From the NCBI GenBank assembly GCA_037176885.1, contig JAWWNJ010000009.1, positions 2,170,001 through 2,234,000 on the forward strand: DNA of 64,000 bases, given 5' to 3'. Source of the DNA: Favolaschia claudopus (lineage: Eukaryota > Basidiomycota > Agaricomycetes > Agaricales > Mycenaceae). Shown here piece after piece: positions 33,607-46,255 of this stretch (its first letter is position 1; the number at the start of each line of letters is the position of its first letter). The notes beneath the pieces were generated by a model. That model made no database searches and was not told where the DNA came from. It saw only the letters and a program-made list of their open reading frames with translations. A program made the position numbers and the translations under genes.

Positions 33607-34420
33607 GGTTGTTGCGGGCAAGAGTCTGAAGCCATTGCGACGATCAGGGTGGTGTACTCACTGAGAGTCATTGCTCCGTATCTTTTTGCGAGGCGAGGCT
33701 TCCAAACAAACAACGTTACACACTCCGGCCCAGTGACTGCTGCCCCGCACCACGTCTACTTTCCTCGATATACCGGCCCTGAGCGCGGCATCTGGGCGAG
33801 TTGAGGCGCTGAGGTGAAGGGGCAATGGTGTTGGTGTGCGCCCTAGAGTGTTGATACTGGAGCTCGCGATGCAGTTGATGAGGATAATTCAGTAGAATAA
33901 ACGAGCAGCAATTCGATAGTCACTGTCGAGCAAGTAGTTACCGCAAGTTGAAGTTGTGAACCAAGAACTTGAAGAATGTTCGATGAGACAGAATAATTGA
34001 AAGTCACGTGTCAAAATTCTGCTTGTTCATCGACTGAGACCAGACTGAGACTCAGACTCAGAGTCAAGACCGTTCAACGACCTCCACCGAATCGCGGACT
34101 CGGACGTCTTTATTCTCGGAACTTGAACAGCGACGACGATAATATTACACTTATGCACCATGTTCTTGCTTCCGTTGCCCAGGACCTCTGAATCTTGTCT
34201 GAATCTATTTTTCTGTCTCCCGCAAGTTTTCTTGCCAATTGATTGAAAGCGGAGACCCAACGGAGACCAGTCCGCTGACGTAGAATCTACTCCGAAGACA
34301 CTGGGGAAGCGGGGATACGTCAGTCAATACCGCCCCTCAACTCACCCAGGATCCCAGCGTTTGCCAGCGAGAGCGTACTTAAACTCAGAACTGGAGATAC
34401 TCATTGTTTCGACGTGTTTG
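33607..34420. other. no gene seen
   Basis: This is the upstream region of the F-box gene and an intergenic stretch. Around 34035-34065 there is a short GAGACTCAGACTCAGAG-type simple repeat. No open frame has family support. Confidence 0.4.
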
Positions 34421-34429
34421 TCTCTTTTC

Positions 34430-35000
34430 TCTCTTCTTTCATGCTCTGCCTGGCGTAACTCAGTCTAGATGACCACTCCCCGACCTCGCCCTTCTTCTCA
34501 GGTCTATCTTGCATCGGATTCCAACTGTCTGTCTTTTTCGCCGGACATCCCAGACCTCCCGGAGCGTCCAAGTCCACGTTCAAGTCTTTCCCCGCGATCA
34601 ACTCGACAGGCAGCGCCATCCTCACCCGACACCGCTGCCCCTCCACCTTGGCGCCCCAACCAGCGCCGATGCCGCGCTCGGTGCCAATCGTCCCAATTCC
34701 GGAATCCCAGGACAGACGGCATCTTTAGGCACCTCGACGCGACGACGCGGCGCGCTCTCTTTACTTCACTTGCTACTTTGGACGATCTTCATCTCAGTCT
34801 ATTCTGCCCTATCGTCACCGCATAAGAAGAGGGCAACGCAGACGAAATACACCTCGCAAACGAACGGAGAGCTGTTGGAGCATACCGCACGTCTACCTGT
34901 CTCTTTGTCTTCCTTTCTCGTCTCCCGCCTCGTCGCCAAAACTCCAACTGCACCAGCGGTACGTCCAAGTCTTCTATCATAGTATCTCACTCAGGCCTGC
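34430..35000 (+). repeat. dispersed repeat family A, copy 2
   Basis: It begins with the family start block (TTTCATGCTCTGCCTGGCGT then TCTAGATGACCACTCC) and an open frame starting MTTPRPRPSSQVYLASDS at 34469. The same peptide start recurs in the copies at 57657 (MITPRPRPSSQVYLASDS) and, more diverged, 45240 (RLRPSSQLYLPSDS). The 3' part contains the GAGGCGGGAGACGAG block in reverse. The frame is short and not maintained to a common end. Confidence 0.5.
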
Positions 35001-35443
35001 CAAATACTGACTATTCTTCCAGCAGCTCATTGTCAGCGAGCAAGAAGTTTGTTCGAGTTCCCACAACTTGACTTTCTTCCCAAACCATGAGCATCTCGCC
35101 CTTTGTTTCGGGGTTTGACTCTGTTGCCCGCTCTTCGCTACACGGTCTCGTTGAAGGTGAAACTCACTGCCCACACAGATCAATGAGCGGGAATCTATCT
35201 GTCAGCTACGTGTCGCATCCGCGATTCGCAACGGCCGCTTGGGCGCTCGCACCAACCAATCCGTGCACACTCAATACTCGTCACACCGACTCCTGCCGGA
35301 TATCGATCTACGCGACGTCCGTATAATAGAAACCCAAGTAGGCCTCGTTTCTTTTCCTGCTCTTCCTCTTCACCTTCATCTTCATCTTCACCTTCTTACT
35401 TCTTTTCATCAGGTTTTTCGTCTTCTGCCCATTATCCGCGATA

Positions 35444-35960
35444 ATGCGCTTCGCAATTTCCGCTTTCACAGCTGGCGTTCTGCTGCTGCTCCAATCATCT
35501 CTCTCTGCGGCCGCTGCTGGCGACAACCTATCCGACCCGCAGCAGGTCTGCCTCTTTACCTGCTCATTCGCAGCATCGGAAGCTGTTGGTTGCCTCAAGT
35601 ACGCCTTTCTTTCTGGTTTCAATTCCCTTGAAGAGGTTCGCTTTCGCTGACCAACCCACTAGCGCCACTGGCGCCAACGCCGCTCAATGCACCTGCGGCT
35701 CGTCCACCTTCGTCACGAACTTCACCACACGCGGTACGACAACGTGTAAACTCAGCAAGAGCGATGTGAAGGCGGTCATCAAGGAGGGGTGCGGGGATAT
35801 CGGTAAGTCGGGGCGACTCGGCTCGGTTGCATACCCGCGTGCTGCGCTGACCTCGAGTATGGCAGCGATTGCGGAGGATAAAAGCGCTGCTTCTCAGCTC
35901 AGAGTCGCCACCGCCGGTGTCATTGGCCTGTTGTCGCTCTCGTTAGCAGCGTTTGTTTGA
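35444..35960 (+). CDS. CFEM-like small secreted protein, probably GPI-anchored
   Basis: Three exons (35444-35598, 35663-35802, 35866-35960) give 129 residues. A clear signal peptide (MRFAISAFTAGVLLLLQSSL, cleavage after an Ala run) is followed by a Cys-rich domain: CLFTC, GC, QCTC, TTC and EGC, seven cysteines. The C-terminal hydrophobic tail (GVIGLLSLSLAAFV) preceded by small residues looks like a GPI-anchor signal. The Cys order resembles CFEM domains, which bind heme or act at the cell wall in fungi, but one cysteine of the canonical eight is missing, so the assignment is tentative. It is probably exported to the plasma membrane or wall. Confidence 0.72.
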
Positions 35961-36808
35961 TTGATTCACACACACAAGTTCTGCTTTTCCTTCGCTGCCT
36001 GCTTTGCACCCGTCGACAGAATTTACCATTCTCACCCAACGGTTTTGATTGAACGCTCTGCCTCCCGTCCACGATTAGGGCCCTTTTATTGTGAATTGGG
36101 TCACTGAAAGTTTAGTCCTAATCCGTGCCATCCGAGCATCGACTTTCCTCCCTCCCTCCTCCTCATCGCTCTCCCGGTCCGTCAAGGCTTCAATCGCTCT
36201 GTCGCCAGCTATCTTTTACCACTCCGTTTTCTTCTTTCGACTACGTGTCTTTCCTCTATCCACCCAATCTATCCAGCTCTATACGCCATACATCGCATTT
36301 CCATTTTCTACTTCCACATACATTCTCGCATCCACGACGTTGCGACCCACATTCGCACTATATACACTGTTGATACCGTCTCCCCCCACAAAACCGCTCC
36401 CCCCAGCTTCAGCGTTGCAGTTCACGATGCATACTTACATCTCTCCTCATTGTCCCTCCGAGCCTCCCCGCCACCGTCACGGATATACGTCCCCGATTCC
36501 CTCCGTAGAGGCTTCTGCCTGCTCGTCCAGCTTTGAGGCTTGCATTCCACCGCATCGCTCTTTTCTCCGCCAAGCTGCAGTAGAATCCACCGCAATTCCA
36601 CCCCCAGATCCGACAACAACATCATCATCGTTGTGACTTATCCCTGCTTTTTTTCGCCCGGGAGCCACATATCATACTCATACCTACCTAAATCGATCTC
36701 GTCGCTCTCGAAAACTCTCCGCCCGCCCTCGACATCGTAATACCGCGACGGCGGCAGGCTGGTCATTGATCCACGAGACGGCGACGCGGTCACACTCCTT
36801 CTTTCACC
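35961..36808. other. no gene seen; C/T-rich
   Basis: The stretch is pyrimidine-rich on the plus strand. The open frames present (for example 36091-36636) are Ser/Pro-biased and coexist in several frames. It probably contains the downstream region of the secreted protein gene and the leader of the ORF at 36809. Confidence 0.35.
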
Positions 36809-37162
36809 ATGTCACTACCCACTGTACCGATCCCCCTTTTTGCTGCCCCCACCGCTTCTATCGGATACCTCCTCGCTAACTTAGGGCTCATCGCCATCTA
36901 CCCCGCAAAGCATTCCGTTTACCGAATATCACAGAAGAAGAAAGAAATTGTATTGTTATCTACTTTGTTATTGGTACATACCTCAATGGCACATCTCCAC
37001 TATTTTTTTGGCTTCGCAGATGTCATTGGAATTGAAACGATATTCATTTCATTCATCTCGATTACTTTCACACTAGCGACGCTACGCTATGTGAACTCGT
37101 CATCCACCGCCCCTTTCATTCCCACTACCACCACCTCCTCCTCCCCGGTAACCTCACACTAG
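36809..37162 (+). CDS. possible small membrane protein, 117 aa
   Basis: A single-exon open frame starts at a good ATG context (TTTCACCATGTC). It has three hydrophobic stretches (about residues 18-30, 47-65 and 70-90) and a Ser/Thr-rich tail. No family was recognised. Base composition is more balanced here than in the surrounding C/T-rich DNA, which argues mildly for coding. Confidence 0.35.
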   Translation: MSLPTVPIPLFAAPTASIGYLLANLGLIAIYPAKHSVYRISQKKKEIVLLSTLLLVHTSMAHLHYFFGFADVIGIETIFISFISITFTLATLRYVNSSSTAPFIPTTTTSSSPVTSH

Positions 37163-37279
37163 ATCATCATCCGCCCCCTCCCTGCGCGTGTGCTCGATTC
37201 GCGGGGAGTATGATATGGTCTCTGCGCACGTTGATGAATTGTTTCATCGATTCCTTTGCTGAGAGGCAGTAGAAACTTA

Positions 37280-38000
37280 CGTTGCTGTGATCTGATTGCG
37301 AGTTTTCTTCAGGTTTTCTTTCAGGGTGTCAACCCATCGCTCGATCGACGTGCCTGATGCTGGTGTTGGAGGCATGGTGCGAGGTGCATAAGCTGGGTTG
37401 AGGTTAGAAGTAAGGGTCGAGGCGAGAGAAGGGGCAGAACGCGAGAGGGCATGAGGGCCGGCCGGCTGGGTGTGTACATATGGATATGGCGGACACGGCA
37501 GGTTGAAGGAGGTTGAAGGATGCGCGGGTTGAAGGATGCAGGGCAAGGGAGGCGCGGTATCGAGAATGTGAGGGTGTTGTGAGATAGAAGGGACGTCGGA
37601 GGAAGAAGTAGAAGGTGGACAAGGCTTGAGTTACTGCTCTGTCTGTAGGTTGTACTAGTAGGTACACGTTCGTCGACGGAGAGAACGGCGCCGCGGTCAG
37701 GCGGCGACGGGTATGGTTCAGCAGAGTTATGCAAGGGAGGGCGCTGGGAAAAGTTCGTCGGCGGCGATGTTGTCTTGTGACGGACCAGTGGATTGGGGGG
37801 CGGTGAGGATGCGTGTGGACATCTTGACGGTCGGGAGATGTGAGGGAGATACCTTGGAGTGCGGTCGTCGGGGGCGGCAACGAGGCGGGAGACGAGGTAC
37901 TGTGTTCCGAGGCAGGTTTCCTCTGCCTTGCCCTCTCTTTCTGCGCTGACGATACCTGAACAGGAGAGCGCGCGTCGTCGCGTCGATTCGACGCGTGTTG
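37280..38000 (-). repeat. dispersed repeat family A, copy 3
   Basis: It contains the GGGGGCGGCAACGAGGCGGG and GGAGACGAGG block near 37870, matching 7480 and 49290 and, in part, 56545. Open frames are Pro/Ser/Arg-biased. No gene is supported. Confidence 0.4.
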
Positions 38001-38079
38001 GTGCGAAGCTGCGTGTAAGCGATTTCTTTATTTCGACGTGTTTGTCTCACTGGCTTCCTTCTTCCGACTCCGAGTCAAT

Positions 38080-39180
38080 CTTTCATGCTCTGCTTGGCGT
38101 ACTGACTACGCCCTTCTTCTCAAGTCTATCTTGCATCGGATTCCGCATATCCCACACATCCCACCACCACCGCCCTCGACATCAACCCACGCGTACACCG
38201 CACAATGCACCTCAACGCTACCTCATCGAACACCACTCCCACAACTTCATCTCCCATTCACCACCTACGCCTCACTCGTTCTGTTCCCAACACATCTCAA
38301 TGCCGCCGCGCTCGCTCTGTCTATCCCATAACTCCGCACCCACCACCGTCCCATCCCCGCTCGCGTCGAATTATATGCTTCTCTACGATTACCTCGCTCG
38401 CTCAACCCACCTCGCCAGTCGTTTTCAATGCTTCGTGACCGCGCTTGCCTGCTCCTGCTGACTCGGTGACCGACCTGTCGCTCGTGCCTCTCAGGAATCA
38501 CTCATAATCCTCGCTCAATCCCTGCCGTTCCATCGTCGCTGGTCACTGCGCCCCCGTCTCCAATGCAGCAGCTGCCGCTGCCCCCCAAGCTTACTTGTCG
38601 CCCGCCCGAAACCTCGACATGGAGGGCTCCCATCTCACGCCCAATTCCCTACCGTATCGACCCTTCCGCTCTGCATCCCCCCTACGATAACCTCGCTCAA
38701 TCCCAAAATCTCAATCCACTGCGCCGCTCGTTTACTCGCCTGCCGCCAACACTTTCCTACCCACCGATGCATCTCCATCACCAGCGAACCAACCGCAATC
38801 CGCCATGCAGCCACGCCCCCGACTTCCCAGCCGCAAACTCGGCCCAACGGGCAGACACGCGCCCACGCACGAAGGAAGACGATGCGGCATACATGTACTT
38901 ACATATTCAATGAAATTGATTCACTCATTTCAAATCTGATGCCCGAATCATGACCCAGTCAGTCCATCCTAACCTAGAGACTTTCCGGTCGTCGTGCTCC
39001 CTCTCGACCGTCGTGGGTCCATGCTCCTGCTCCATGTCTACGTCCGCCTTAGCTTTTCGCACCAACGAATATGACTCACCGTCGTCACTGCCCACATTGT
39101 CACCACTCATCCTCCACACCTCCGCACGCCACTTCGTCACCACGGATTTAATGCGCAAAATTGTACACACGTATTAAAAC
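38080..39180 (+). repeat. dispersed repeat family A, copy 4
   Basis: It begins TTTCATGCTCTGCTTGGCGT followed by the CTTCTTCTCAAGTCTATCTTG block (compare 34437 and 57658 reversed) and includes the CCACTGCGCCGCTCGTT block near 38725. It is longer than the other copies and probably composite, since the Ser/Pro blocks occur twice. Confidence 0.5.
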
Positions 39181-39721
39181 ATTGTCCCTGTTCACGACAC
39201 AATATACTACCAGAGCAATCTTACAAATCTTCCTGGTCCCGCTGCCTGGTCCTTTTTATACGGAGACCTGGAAGTGTTCAGGTGTCAACTCAACCCAGAA
39301 CCTGCTCAATTCAATAATTCCGCTCCGTACCGCTGTGTACTGAACCGCCCATACAACTCTCATTCATTGAGGGTGTGTTGCTCACGTCACATCTAATGTT
39401 GTGCTTTGAGCCAGCGTGGACCTGTCTTTTTTTTCTCGCAATCCCATAACATTATTGTGTATAACCAGCACAAGGGCATTCTCGGCCCTCCCCACAGTCA
39501 GTCTTTCCAACTGCGCAGCTGAATGCCGCTGCTGCATCCAGCGAATCAGACTACATGTAGGAGTCGTCTACAACGTGATGTGGGGGGCCGCTCGCATCAC
39601 TTGGAGGCAATACACTATAGGACCATGATGGCACAGATGCAAGGAGAATATGCATTATGATTTTGAAGTACTAATTGAACGAAATACTACAGTAAGTACC
39701 ATTCACAGTACTTACTAGTAT

Positions 39722-39985
39722 TGTACTACTTATTCCGACTGATTGTTCACTGGGTGTTACGTGTTAGCCTAATTGTTCACTGGGAACATTGTTCACCGGC
39801 CGGCAATCAAGGAAAAACTACCATATATGGTGCTCCGGCAAATGCCGGAGCAGAAAATTCGACATTTTCTTGCCTTTTTGGGCAGAAAAACTCGCTGTTA
39901 TGTGTTACGGGGACCAAAATTGTTCAGTTCACAACCGGCCATTACCCGTTATGTAAACAACCGGTCGGAATAGTACAGTAAGTAG
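39722..39985. repeat. small MITE-like element
   Basis: The left end (GTACTACTTATTCCGACTG, from about 39724) resembles the reverse complement of the right end (about 39945-39985: GTACTATTCCGACCGGTTG). Inside is a perfect hairpin GCTCCGGCA-AA-TGCCGGAGC (39831-39850). There is no coding capacity. Borders are uncertain because further GTACTTACTAGT words occur just outside. Confidence 0.4.
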
Positions 39986-40163
39986 TGTGAACTGTGTACT
40001 TAGTGTGAACTGTATTTGTCAAAACTTGGCCTTGTTTGGCACTGGCCGTGTGTCGATCTGATTATTGATAAGACACGTTGGCAACACAACACATGCTCCA
40101 CAGCACTTGCTCTTGACTCTCACTCCAAGGATTCCCCTCACTTGCACCAAGCACACTCAAGAA

Positions 40164-43100
40164 ATGGATTTTGAGAGAAACATAACAATCGAAGCTCATG
40201 GTATACATGGTGGCCCGTGCTCTTTTCAATTACTGAAGTCTCCATAGGAGGGATTGGTGGCCCAGGTGGCCAAAGTGGGAGTGGCGGTGGTGGGGTTGGA
40301 GGTATTGGACAAGGCCCACAGTTCCATGTATCTGGTACAAGTCATTGGAATGTCCATAGCAGTAAGCTTTTCACATGTTACTTTGAAAGAGTTGACATTG
40401 TGATACTTGGCATTTCATAGCTTCAGAAACTGTTTTCTCAGCTGCACTGAAAACCAAGCAACGAAAACCATGTCCACTTCCAGTGTCCTCTTTTACAGGA
40501 CGTCAAGAGACTCTTCAGGAAATTCATCAATACTTTGGTCAAGCTCAAGGAACTAGGCTTGTCTTTATCTTGCATGGGCTTGGTGGCTCCGGAAAAAGTC
40601 AGCTGGCATTCAAATTTGTACAGGAGGCACAGGTCAAACAGCGGTATGTCAATACTTATTTGTATTCTTGTTGGCATTACCTTACTTATGATTCAAAGGT
40701 TCTCTGATGTATTTTTCATTGACGCTACCAGTGAACAGACAGCAGAAACAGACTTGAAGTTGCTTGCTCCAGCTAATGATAACACTCCAGAAGCGGCATT
40801 ATCTTGGCTTGGAAGTAACCACAATGAATGGCTGATTGTATTTGACAATGCTGACGATATTGCATTGGACATTGCAAAATTCTTTCCTCCTTGCACATTT
40901 GGTAGTATCTTGATCACAACCCGCAATCCCCAACTCTGCATTCACGGAGTGGACTCCCGTGTATCAAATATGACACTCGATGATGCCTCAAACCTGCTTT
41001 TGAAACTAGCCAAGCGAAAAGCTATACAAGACAACAAGAAAGAACTGGCCATAGCCATTGTTAAGGTTGTTCACATCCTGATTATTATGTTATCCCAAAT
41101 TGAAACCCCGAACAGGAGCTTCATTGTTTTGCTCTGGCCGTTTCACAAGCAGGCGGATACATAAATGCTCGTGGTGACCTTGAAAGTTACTTGACAATCT
41201 ACAAAAGTTCTCATGCTGAACTGTTGCAGCGCAATGATATACAGGGGCAAAGCCAATACAGTACAGCTATATATACAACCTGGGACTTGAGTTACAACAA
41301 GCTTAGTTCCAAAGGAAAATTATTATTGCAGATTTTCTCTTGCTTGCATCATCAGGGAATTGGAACGGAAATCTTCCAGAGGGCTTCTCTATCAGGGCTA
41401 CAGATGGATGATCGTGATTTCCAGGTCCAAGTAAACCAAGTCTTAGCCCAACTTGGGGGTGGTAATCAAACATGGGATGCCTTGACTTTCGACAATATTG
41501 TTGGAGAGCTTCAAGCTTACTCCTTGATTGAACAAAATTTGTATGATCAGTCTTTCAGTGTTCATCCGCTTGTTCAACAATGGAGTAATCATACTACTGA
41601 ACAAAACATGAGCTTCATCCAGACATGTGTGCTAGCAATAATTGCCATGTCATCTTATTTCAATACAGAAGACTTCAAATACATAGCTAGACTTTTGCAT
41701 CATATGACAAGACTGTCACAATTTTTCCAACAGCCCTTGGATATCCAGATCAGTGTGCGTTTAGGATATATTGCTGAAAAACAAGGCCTGTGGAGTGACT
41801 CAGAGATACTACATAGGAAAGTGCTTGAGAGAAGAAAAAAACTGCTGGGTGGGGAGCATCCTGACACTTTGACTAGCATGAACAACCTTGCATGGACATA
41901 TTGGAGCCAGGGTCGATGGAGCGATGCTGAGGGTCTTCAGGTAGCAGTTCTTGAGATCCGGAAAAGGCTGCTGGGAGAAGAGCATCCAGACACTTTGACC
42001 AGCATGAACAACCTTGCATCAACATATGCGAGCCAGGGCCGACGTAGTGATGCTGAGGGTCTTGAGGTTGCAGTGCTCGAGAGCCGGAAAAGGCTGCAGG
42101 GTGAAGAGCATCCTGACACTTTGACCAGCATGCACAACCTTGCATTGACATATGGGAGCCAGGGTCGATGGAGCGATGCTGAGGGTCTTCAGGTAGCAGT
42201 GCTTGAGATCCGGAAAAGGCTGCTGGGAGAAGAGCATCCTGACACTTTGACCAGCATGCACACCCTTGCAGGGACATACAGCAGCCAGGGTCGATGGAGC
42301 GATGCTGAGGTTCTTCAGACCACAGTGCTTGAGAGCTCAAAAAGACTGCTGCGAGAAGAGCATCCTAACACTTTGATCAGCATGAGTAACCTTGCATTGA
42401 CATATTGGAGCCAGGGTCGATGGAGCCATGCTGAGGCTCTTCAGGTCGCAATGCTTGAGAGCCAGGAAAGGCTGCTGGGAGAAGAGCATCCAGACACTTT
42501 GACCAGCATGAGCAACCTTGCAGGAATATACAGCAGCCAGGGCCGATGTAGTGATGCTGAGGGTCTTGAGGTTGTGGTGCTTGAGAGGCAGAAAAGACTG
42601 CTGGGTGAAGAGCATCCTAACACTTTGACCAGCATGCACAACCTTGCATTGACATACGGGAGCCAGGGTAGATGGAGCGATGCTGAGGGTCTTCAGGTTG
42701 CAGTGCTTGAGAGGCAGAAAAGGGTACTGGGTGAAGAGCATCCTGACACTTTGACCGGCATGCACAACCTTGCATTGACATACGGGAGGCAGGGTCGATG
42801 GAGCGATGCTGAGGGTCTTCAGGTAGCAGTGCTTGAGATCCGGAAAAGGCTGCTGCGAGAAGAGCATCCAGACATTTTGACCAGCATGAGCAACCTTGCA
42901 GGGATATACAGCAGCCAGGGCCGATGTAGTGACGCTGAGGGTCTTGAGGTTGCAGTGCTTAAGAGCCGGAGAAGGCTGCAGGGTGAAGAGCATCCAGAAA
43001 CTTTGACCAGCATGAGCAACCTTGCATTGACATATTGGAGGCAGGGTCGATGGAGCGATGCTGAGGGTCTTCAGGTTGCAGTGCTTGAGATCCAGGAAAG

Positions 43101-43812
43101 ACTGCTAGGAGAAGAGCATCCTGACACTTTGACCAGCATGAACAACCTTGCATTGACATATTGGAGCCAGGGTCGATGGAGCGATGCTAAGGGTCTTCAG
43201 GTTGCAGTGCTTGAGATCCGGAAAAGGCTGCTGGGAGAAGAGCATCCTGACACTTTGATCAGCATGAACAACCTTGCAACGACATATTGGAGCCAGGGTC
43301 AATGGAGCGATGCTGAGGGTCTTCAGGTTGCAGTGCTTGAGATCCGGAAAAGGCTGCTGCGAGAAGAGCATCCAGACACTTTGACCAGCATGAGTAACCT
43401 TGCAGGGATATACAGCAGCCAGGGCCGATGGAGTGATGCTGAGGGTCTTCAGACCGGAGTGCTTGAGAGCTCAAAAAGGCTGCTGGGCAAGGAACATCCT
43501 CACACCTTGAAGAGCATGCACAACCTTGCAGATATCTTTGAGCACCAAGCACGTTACTCTGAAGCAGAGGCCCTGAGGAAAGCTGCACAAGACATCGAGC
43601 AACATAGAAATGCAGCTCCCAGATCCACCCAAACAGACAAATTGGTTGTCTCTCCAGCCAAGTTAGCTTTGTCAGGGACAGTCTCCGAGGACCCTGTTTC
43701 GTTATCATTGCATAGAACATATAGACAAAACTTAAAAAGGCCAAGAAAATGGAAAAGAGTATTCACATCTTGCTTTGGATCTATACGGGAAAGGAACATA
43801 GAACATGTTTAG
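40164..43812 (+). CDS. NB-ARC/STAND ATPase with 14 TPR repeats (fungal NLR-like)
   Basis: Five exons (40164-40200, 40248-40361, 40421-40643, 40699-41065, 41116-43812) give 1145 residues with consistent phase. A short N-terminus with a Gly-rich stretch (GGIGGPGGQSGSGGGG) leads to an NTPase core: P-loop GLGGSGKSQ (103-111), Walker B LIVFDNADD (170-178) and GSILITTRN (193-201). A helical region follows to about 485. Residues about 490-1077 are 14 consecutive 42-residue kinesin-light-chain-type TPRs (EEHPDTLTSM-NLA-TY-SQGRWSDAE), each exactly 126 bp with no indels. A basic tail ends the protein. Fungal proteins of this architecture act in non-self recognition and programmed cell death; that role is inferred. 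The donor at 41066 (GTTGTT) is weak. Confidence 0.88.
41842..43600 (+). repeat. 14 tandem 126-bp repeats within the NB-ARC-TPR gene
   Basis: The HP of each EEHP motif recurs at exactly 126-bp intervals from 41857 to 43495. Units are very similar at DNA level, with changes concentrated at a few codons (for example N/H/S before NLA, W/S/L/T before TY, and R/C after GR). The antisense frames are open too and are shadows of this array. Confidence 0.9.
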
Positions 43813-44489
43813 CCCAGCTGCTTGCTGTCTGGGTAATGGTTGCAATGGAGGTAAGTACTAGTTCAATGCCGCAGCTCGTTCGTCACTCATTCTCACATCA
43901 CAAATAGAGCCTAGGTGTTCCGCTCTTCTGGTACGTCCGTACACGGTCAGTTTGTCAACCTACGACTCGAAATTGCCAGATTCGGACAATGGCGTTGAGT
44001 ATCACCGATGTCGGATCAATTTTGAACTATCTACACACCTCTACCTACCTCTACACACTGTCCCTGTAGACACATAACTGCTTCCAGGTTCTCAAACAAA
44101 TATGTACAATCTCGAATGAATTCACGACTGAAAGAAAGTCCCACTTGCAAAATTTTGTTCGCGCAACTAACTAGCTATTACTGACATGAAAGGTACATCA
44201 CACTGTCTCGGACGAGTTTGGACATTCGGCGCTCACGTCGAGTTGACGCGTTCTCGCAGCGCGTCGGGGTGCGAAGGGAGCTTGAAGGGGCTCGAGAGCT
44301 TAAGCAGTGGTGTTTCTGCGGGACCCGGGCGTGATCTTGACTGGACGAGGCTGTTCGTCTTCGTGCCAGAATTTAGAAACAACTCCGAGCGAGGGGTGGT
44401 ACGTGATGATTTGAAGTATCGGGATTGCCGGGTTTTAGCGTCGAAGGTGGGGGAGCGGAATGCAAGAGAAGGCGTCGAGATCGGGGTGT
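43813..44489. other. no gene seen; contains a short dispersed repeat
   Basis: A 40-bp segment at about 44128-44168 (CTGAAAGAAAGTCCCACTTG and following) matches about 11134-11175. The open frame 44186-44503 has no recognised features. Confidence 0.35.
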
Positions 44490-45340
44490 GCTATGCGACA
44501 TGAGTTGGCCGTAGTGAAGAAGGTATAAATATGTAGCGCCGACACACCTTGGTTCTCGCATTCCCGTGTAGCGGGCAGTTGGGAGGCGATGAGCGATGAC
44601 CGGGGTTGAGGGATTGTTTTGAGGTAAATACAGCGGGGACAAGTGTTGTGCGGGAGTTGGCGGATGCGGGGGAGGCGTTGCTGTTGCAGCGGAAGGAGAT
44701 GGCGCATGATTCAAAGTTGCCGGTGGTTGCGTGGTATGAAGTAGTCGGTCGCGTTGGGGTTGAGGGTGGAGCCTGAGGTGAGAGACGAGGTATACGGGTC
44801 GTGGAACGCCGTGAAAGGAGGAAGGGGACACGACGCGTAGCGTAAGCGCCGGCAACGAGAGCCGCGACTGGCGGGGAGACGGAGGGGAGCGAGATGTTGA
44901 AAGGGGACGGAGGGAGTGACGAGGTAGCGAGGCGTTGAGGTGCAGGCGTGGGGTCCGAGGGCGGGGAATGGGCGGTGGTGGGGCTTGAGAAGGTGAAGCC
45001 GAGGAGGGAAGTGAGCGAGGAAAGGGAGAGGCATGTTGCCGCTGCCCGTCGATTTTGCCGCGGTGAGCCAGAAGTAGATGTACTGGTGCTTGAATCTGGA
45101 CTTGGAGGCTCCAGGGGGTCTGGAAGGTTCGGTGGAGAAGACAGATAGCTGGAATACAGTAGGCCGGCAGAATCCGATGGAAGATAGAGCTGAGAAGAAG
45201 GGCGAAGTCTCTGCGTCAAAGGAGGTCGGCGAGTGGTCATCTAGACTGCAGTACGCCAAGCAGAGCATGAAAGAGAAAAGCCAAAGAGCCAGCCTACCAC
45301 ATTACCGCGAGGAATAAGGGCAAAGGCAAGTCAAACTAAC
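44490..45340 (-). repeat. dispersed repeat family A, copy 5
   Basis: It is the reverse orientation of the 34430 copy: TCATCTAGACTGCAGTACGC then GCAGAGCATGAAAGAG at 45237-45275. The long minus-strand open frame (44491-45240) reads RLRPSSQLYLPSDS and then Ser/Pro-rich sequence similar to the frame at 57657. Confidence 0.5.
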
Positions 45341-46150
45341 AAAGCAAAACTACCGCCCGTGTCCAAATTAGGATGTCATGGCAATGAATCGCCTCCCTTC
45401 ACGCTTTCAGCGCTCTACTGCGGCCTACAACAACAACATACACTGACCACCACCTCCCAGCTGCCCGTCGACCACCATCCTCTCGCCCCTTCTCACCTCG
45501 CGCCGTCAACCAGACGCCAAATCACCCGACTGCCCGTCGTTTCGACGCCTCGTTGTCAACGCACCGCCTACGATGTCCGCGCTCTCTCTCCATCTCACTT
45601 GCTACTCTTACTGACTACTTCCCTCTTAGGTATCTTCAGCGTGGAAAGAGAGGAAACGCACCTTGGAAACGGACGGAGAGTGTGGGGAATATGGTGAATA
45701 TACTAAGTACGTCTATCTGTCTCTTCCTTTCTCGCTTCCCCCCTTGTCTCCGCCGCCATTTCAACCCCACCGTCTCCTCGACACTCGCCCTACGAAGATC
45801 TCCACACCCTGCTCGCGCTGAGGCGGATAGACGCCGCTGCTTTCCCTCTCGTCCCGCGCTCACACGCGCAGCCATCTTCCTACGTACCCTCCCGCCCTTC
45901 CGTCGTTCAGTACCGTCGCCGACTCACACACTCCCCCTACCATTACTTCGCTCGCTCCATCTCAACTCACCGCGCCGACGCCGCCTCGCTTCCCCAGCCG
46001 CCATTCCCCCGCAACCCAAACTCTGCACCAAACGCGCGTCTCTGACAACGCGTCAAGTCAGTCAACGCACGAAAACAGGTTAATCGGGATCGACATACAC
46101 GTAGATAGGGAATAAAATTGATTCAATCGAATCTCCTGCGCGAATGGTTA
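45340..46150 (+). repeat. dispersed repeat family A, copy 6
   Basis: It starts with AAAACTACCGCCCGTGTCCA, which also follows the copy at 57720, and ends with a block CAGGTTAATCGGGATCGACA near 46077 that recurs at 51196 and, diverged, at 59568. It abuts copy 5 in the opposite orientation, as at 57.6 kb, so the pair is one composite unit present twice. Confidence 0.45.
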
Positions 46151-46255
46151 GCCAGGCAATTCACTAAGAAGAATTCGGCTAGCGTACGCACCGAAGTAAA
46201 GGCAAAATCAGCCTTGGATTCAAGCCTAGTGAGCGCGGTCATTTAACGACTTGAT

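Noticed and set aside
38080..39180. Pro/Ser-rich open frames as secreted proteins
   Set aside because: Several frames are open at once and the same DNA recurs as repeat family A, so the frames are composition effects.
41700..43799. Many open frames on the minus strand across the TPR array
   Set aside because: They repeat every 126 bp and are antisense shadows of the NB-ARC-TPR gene.
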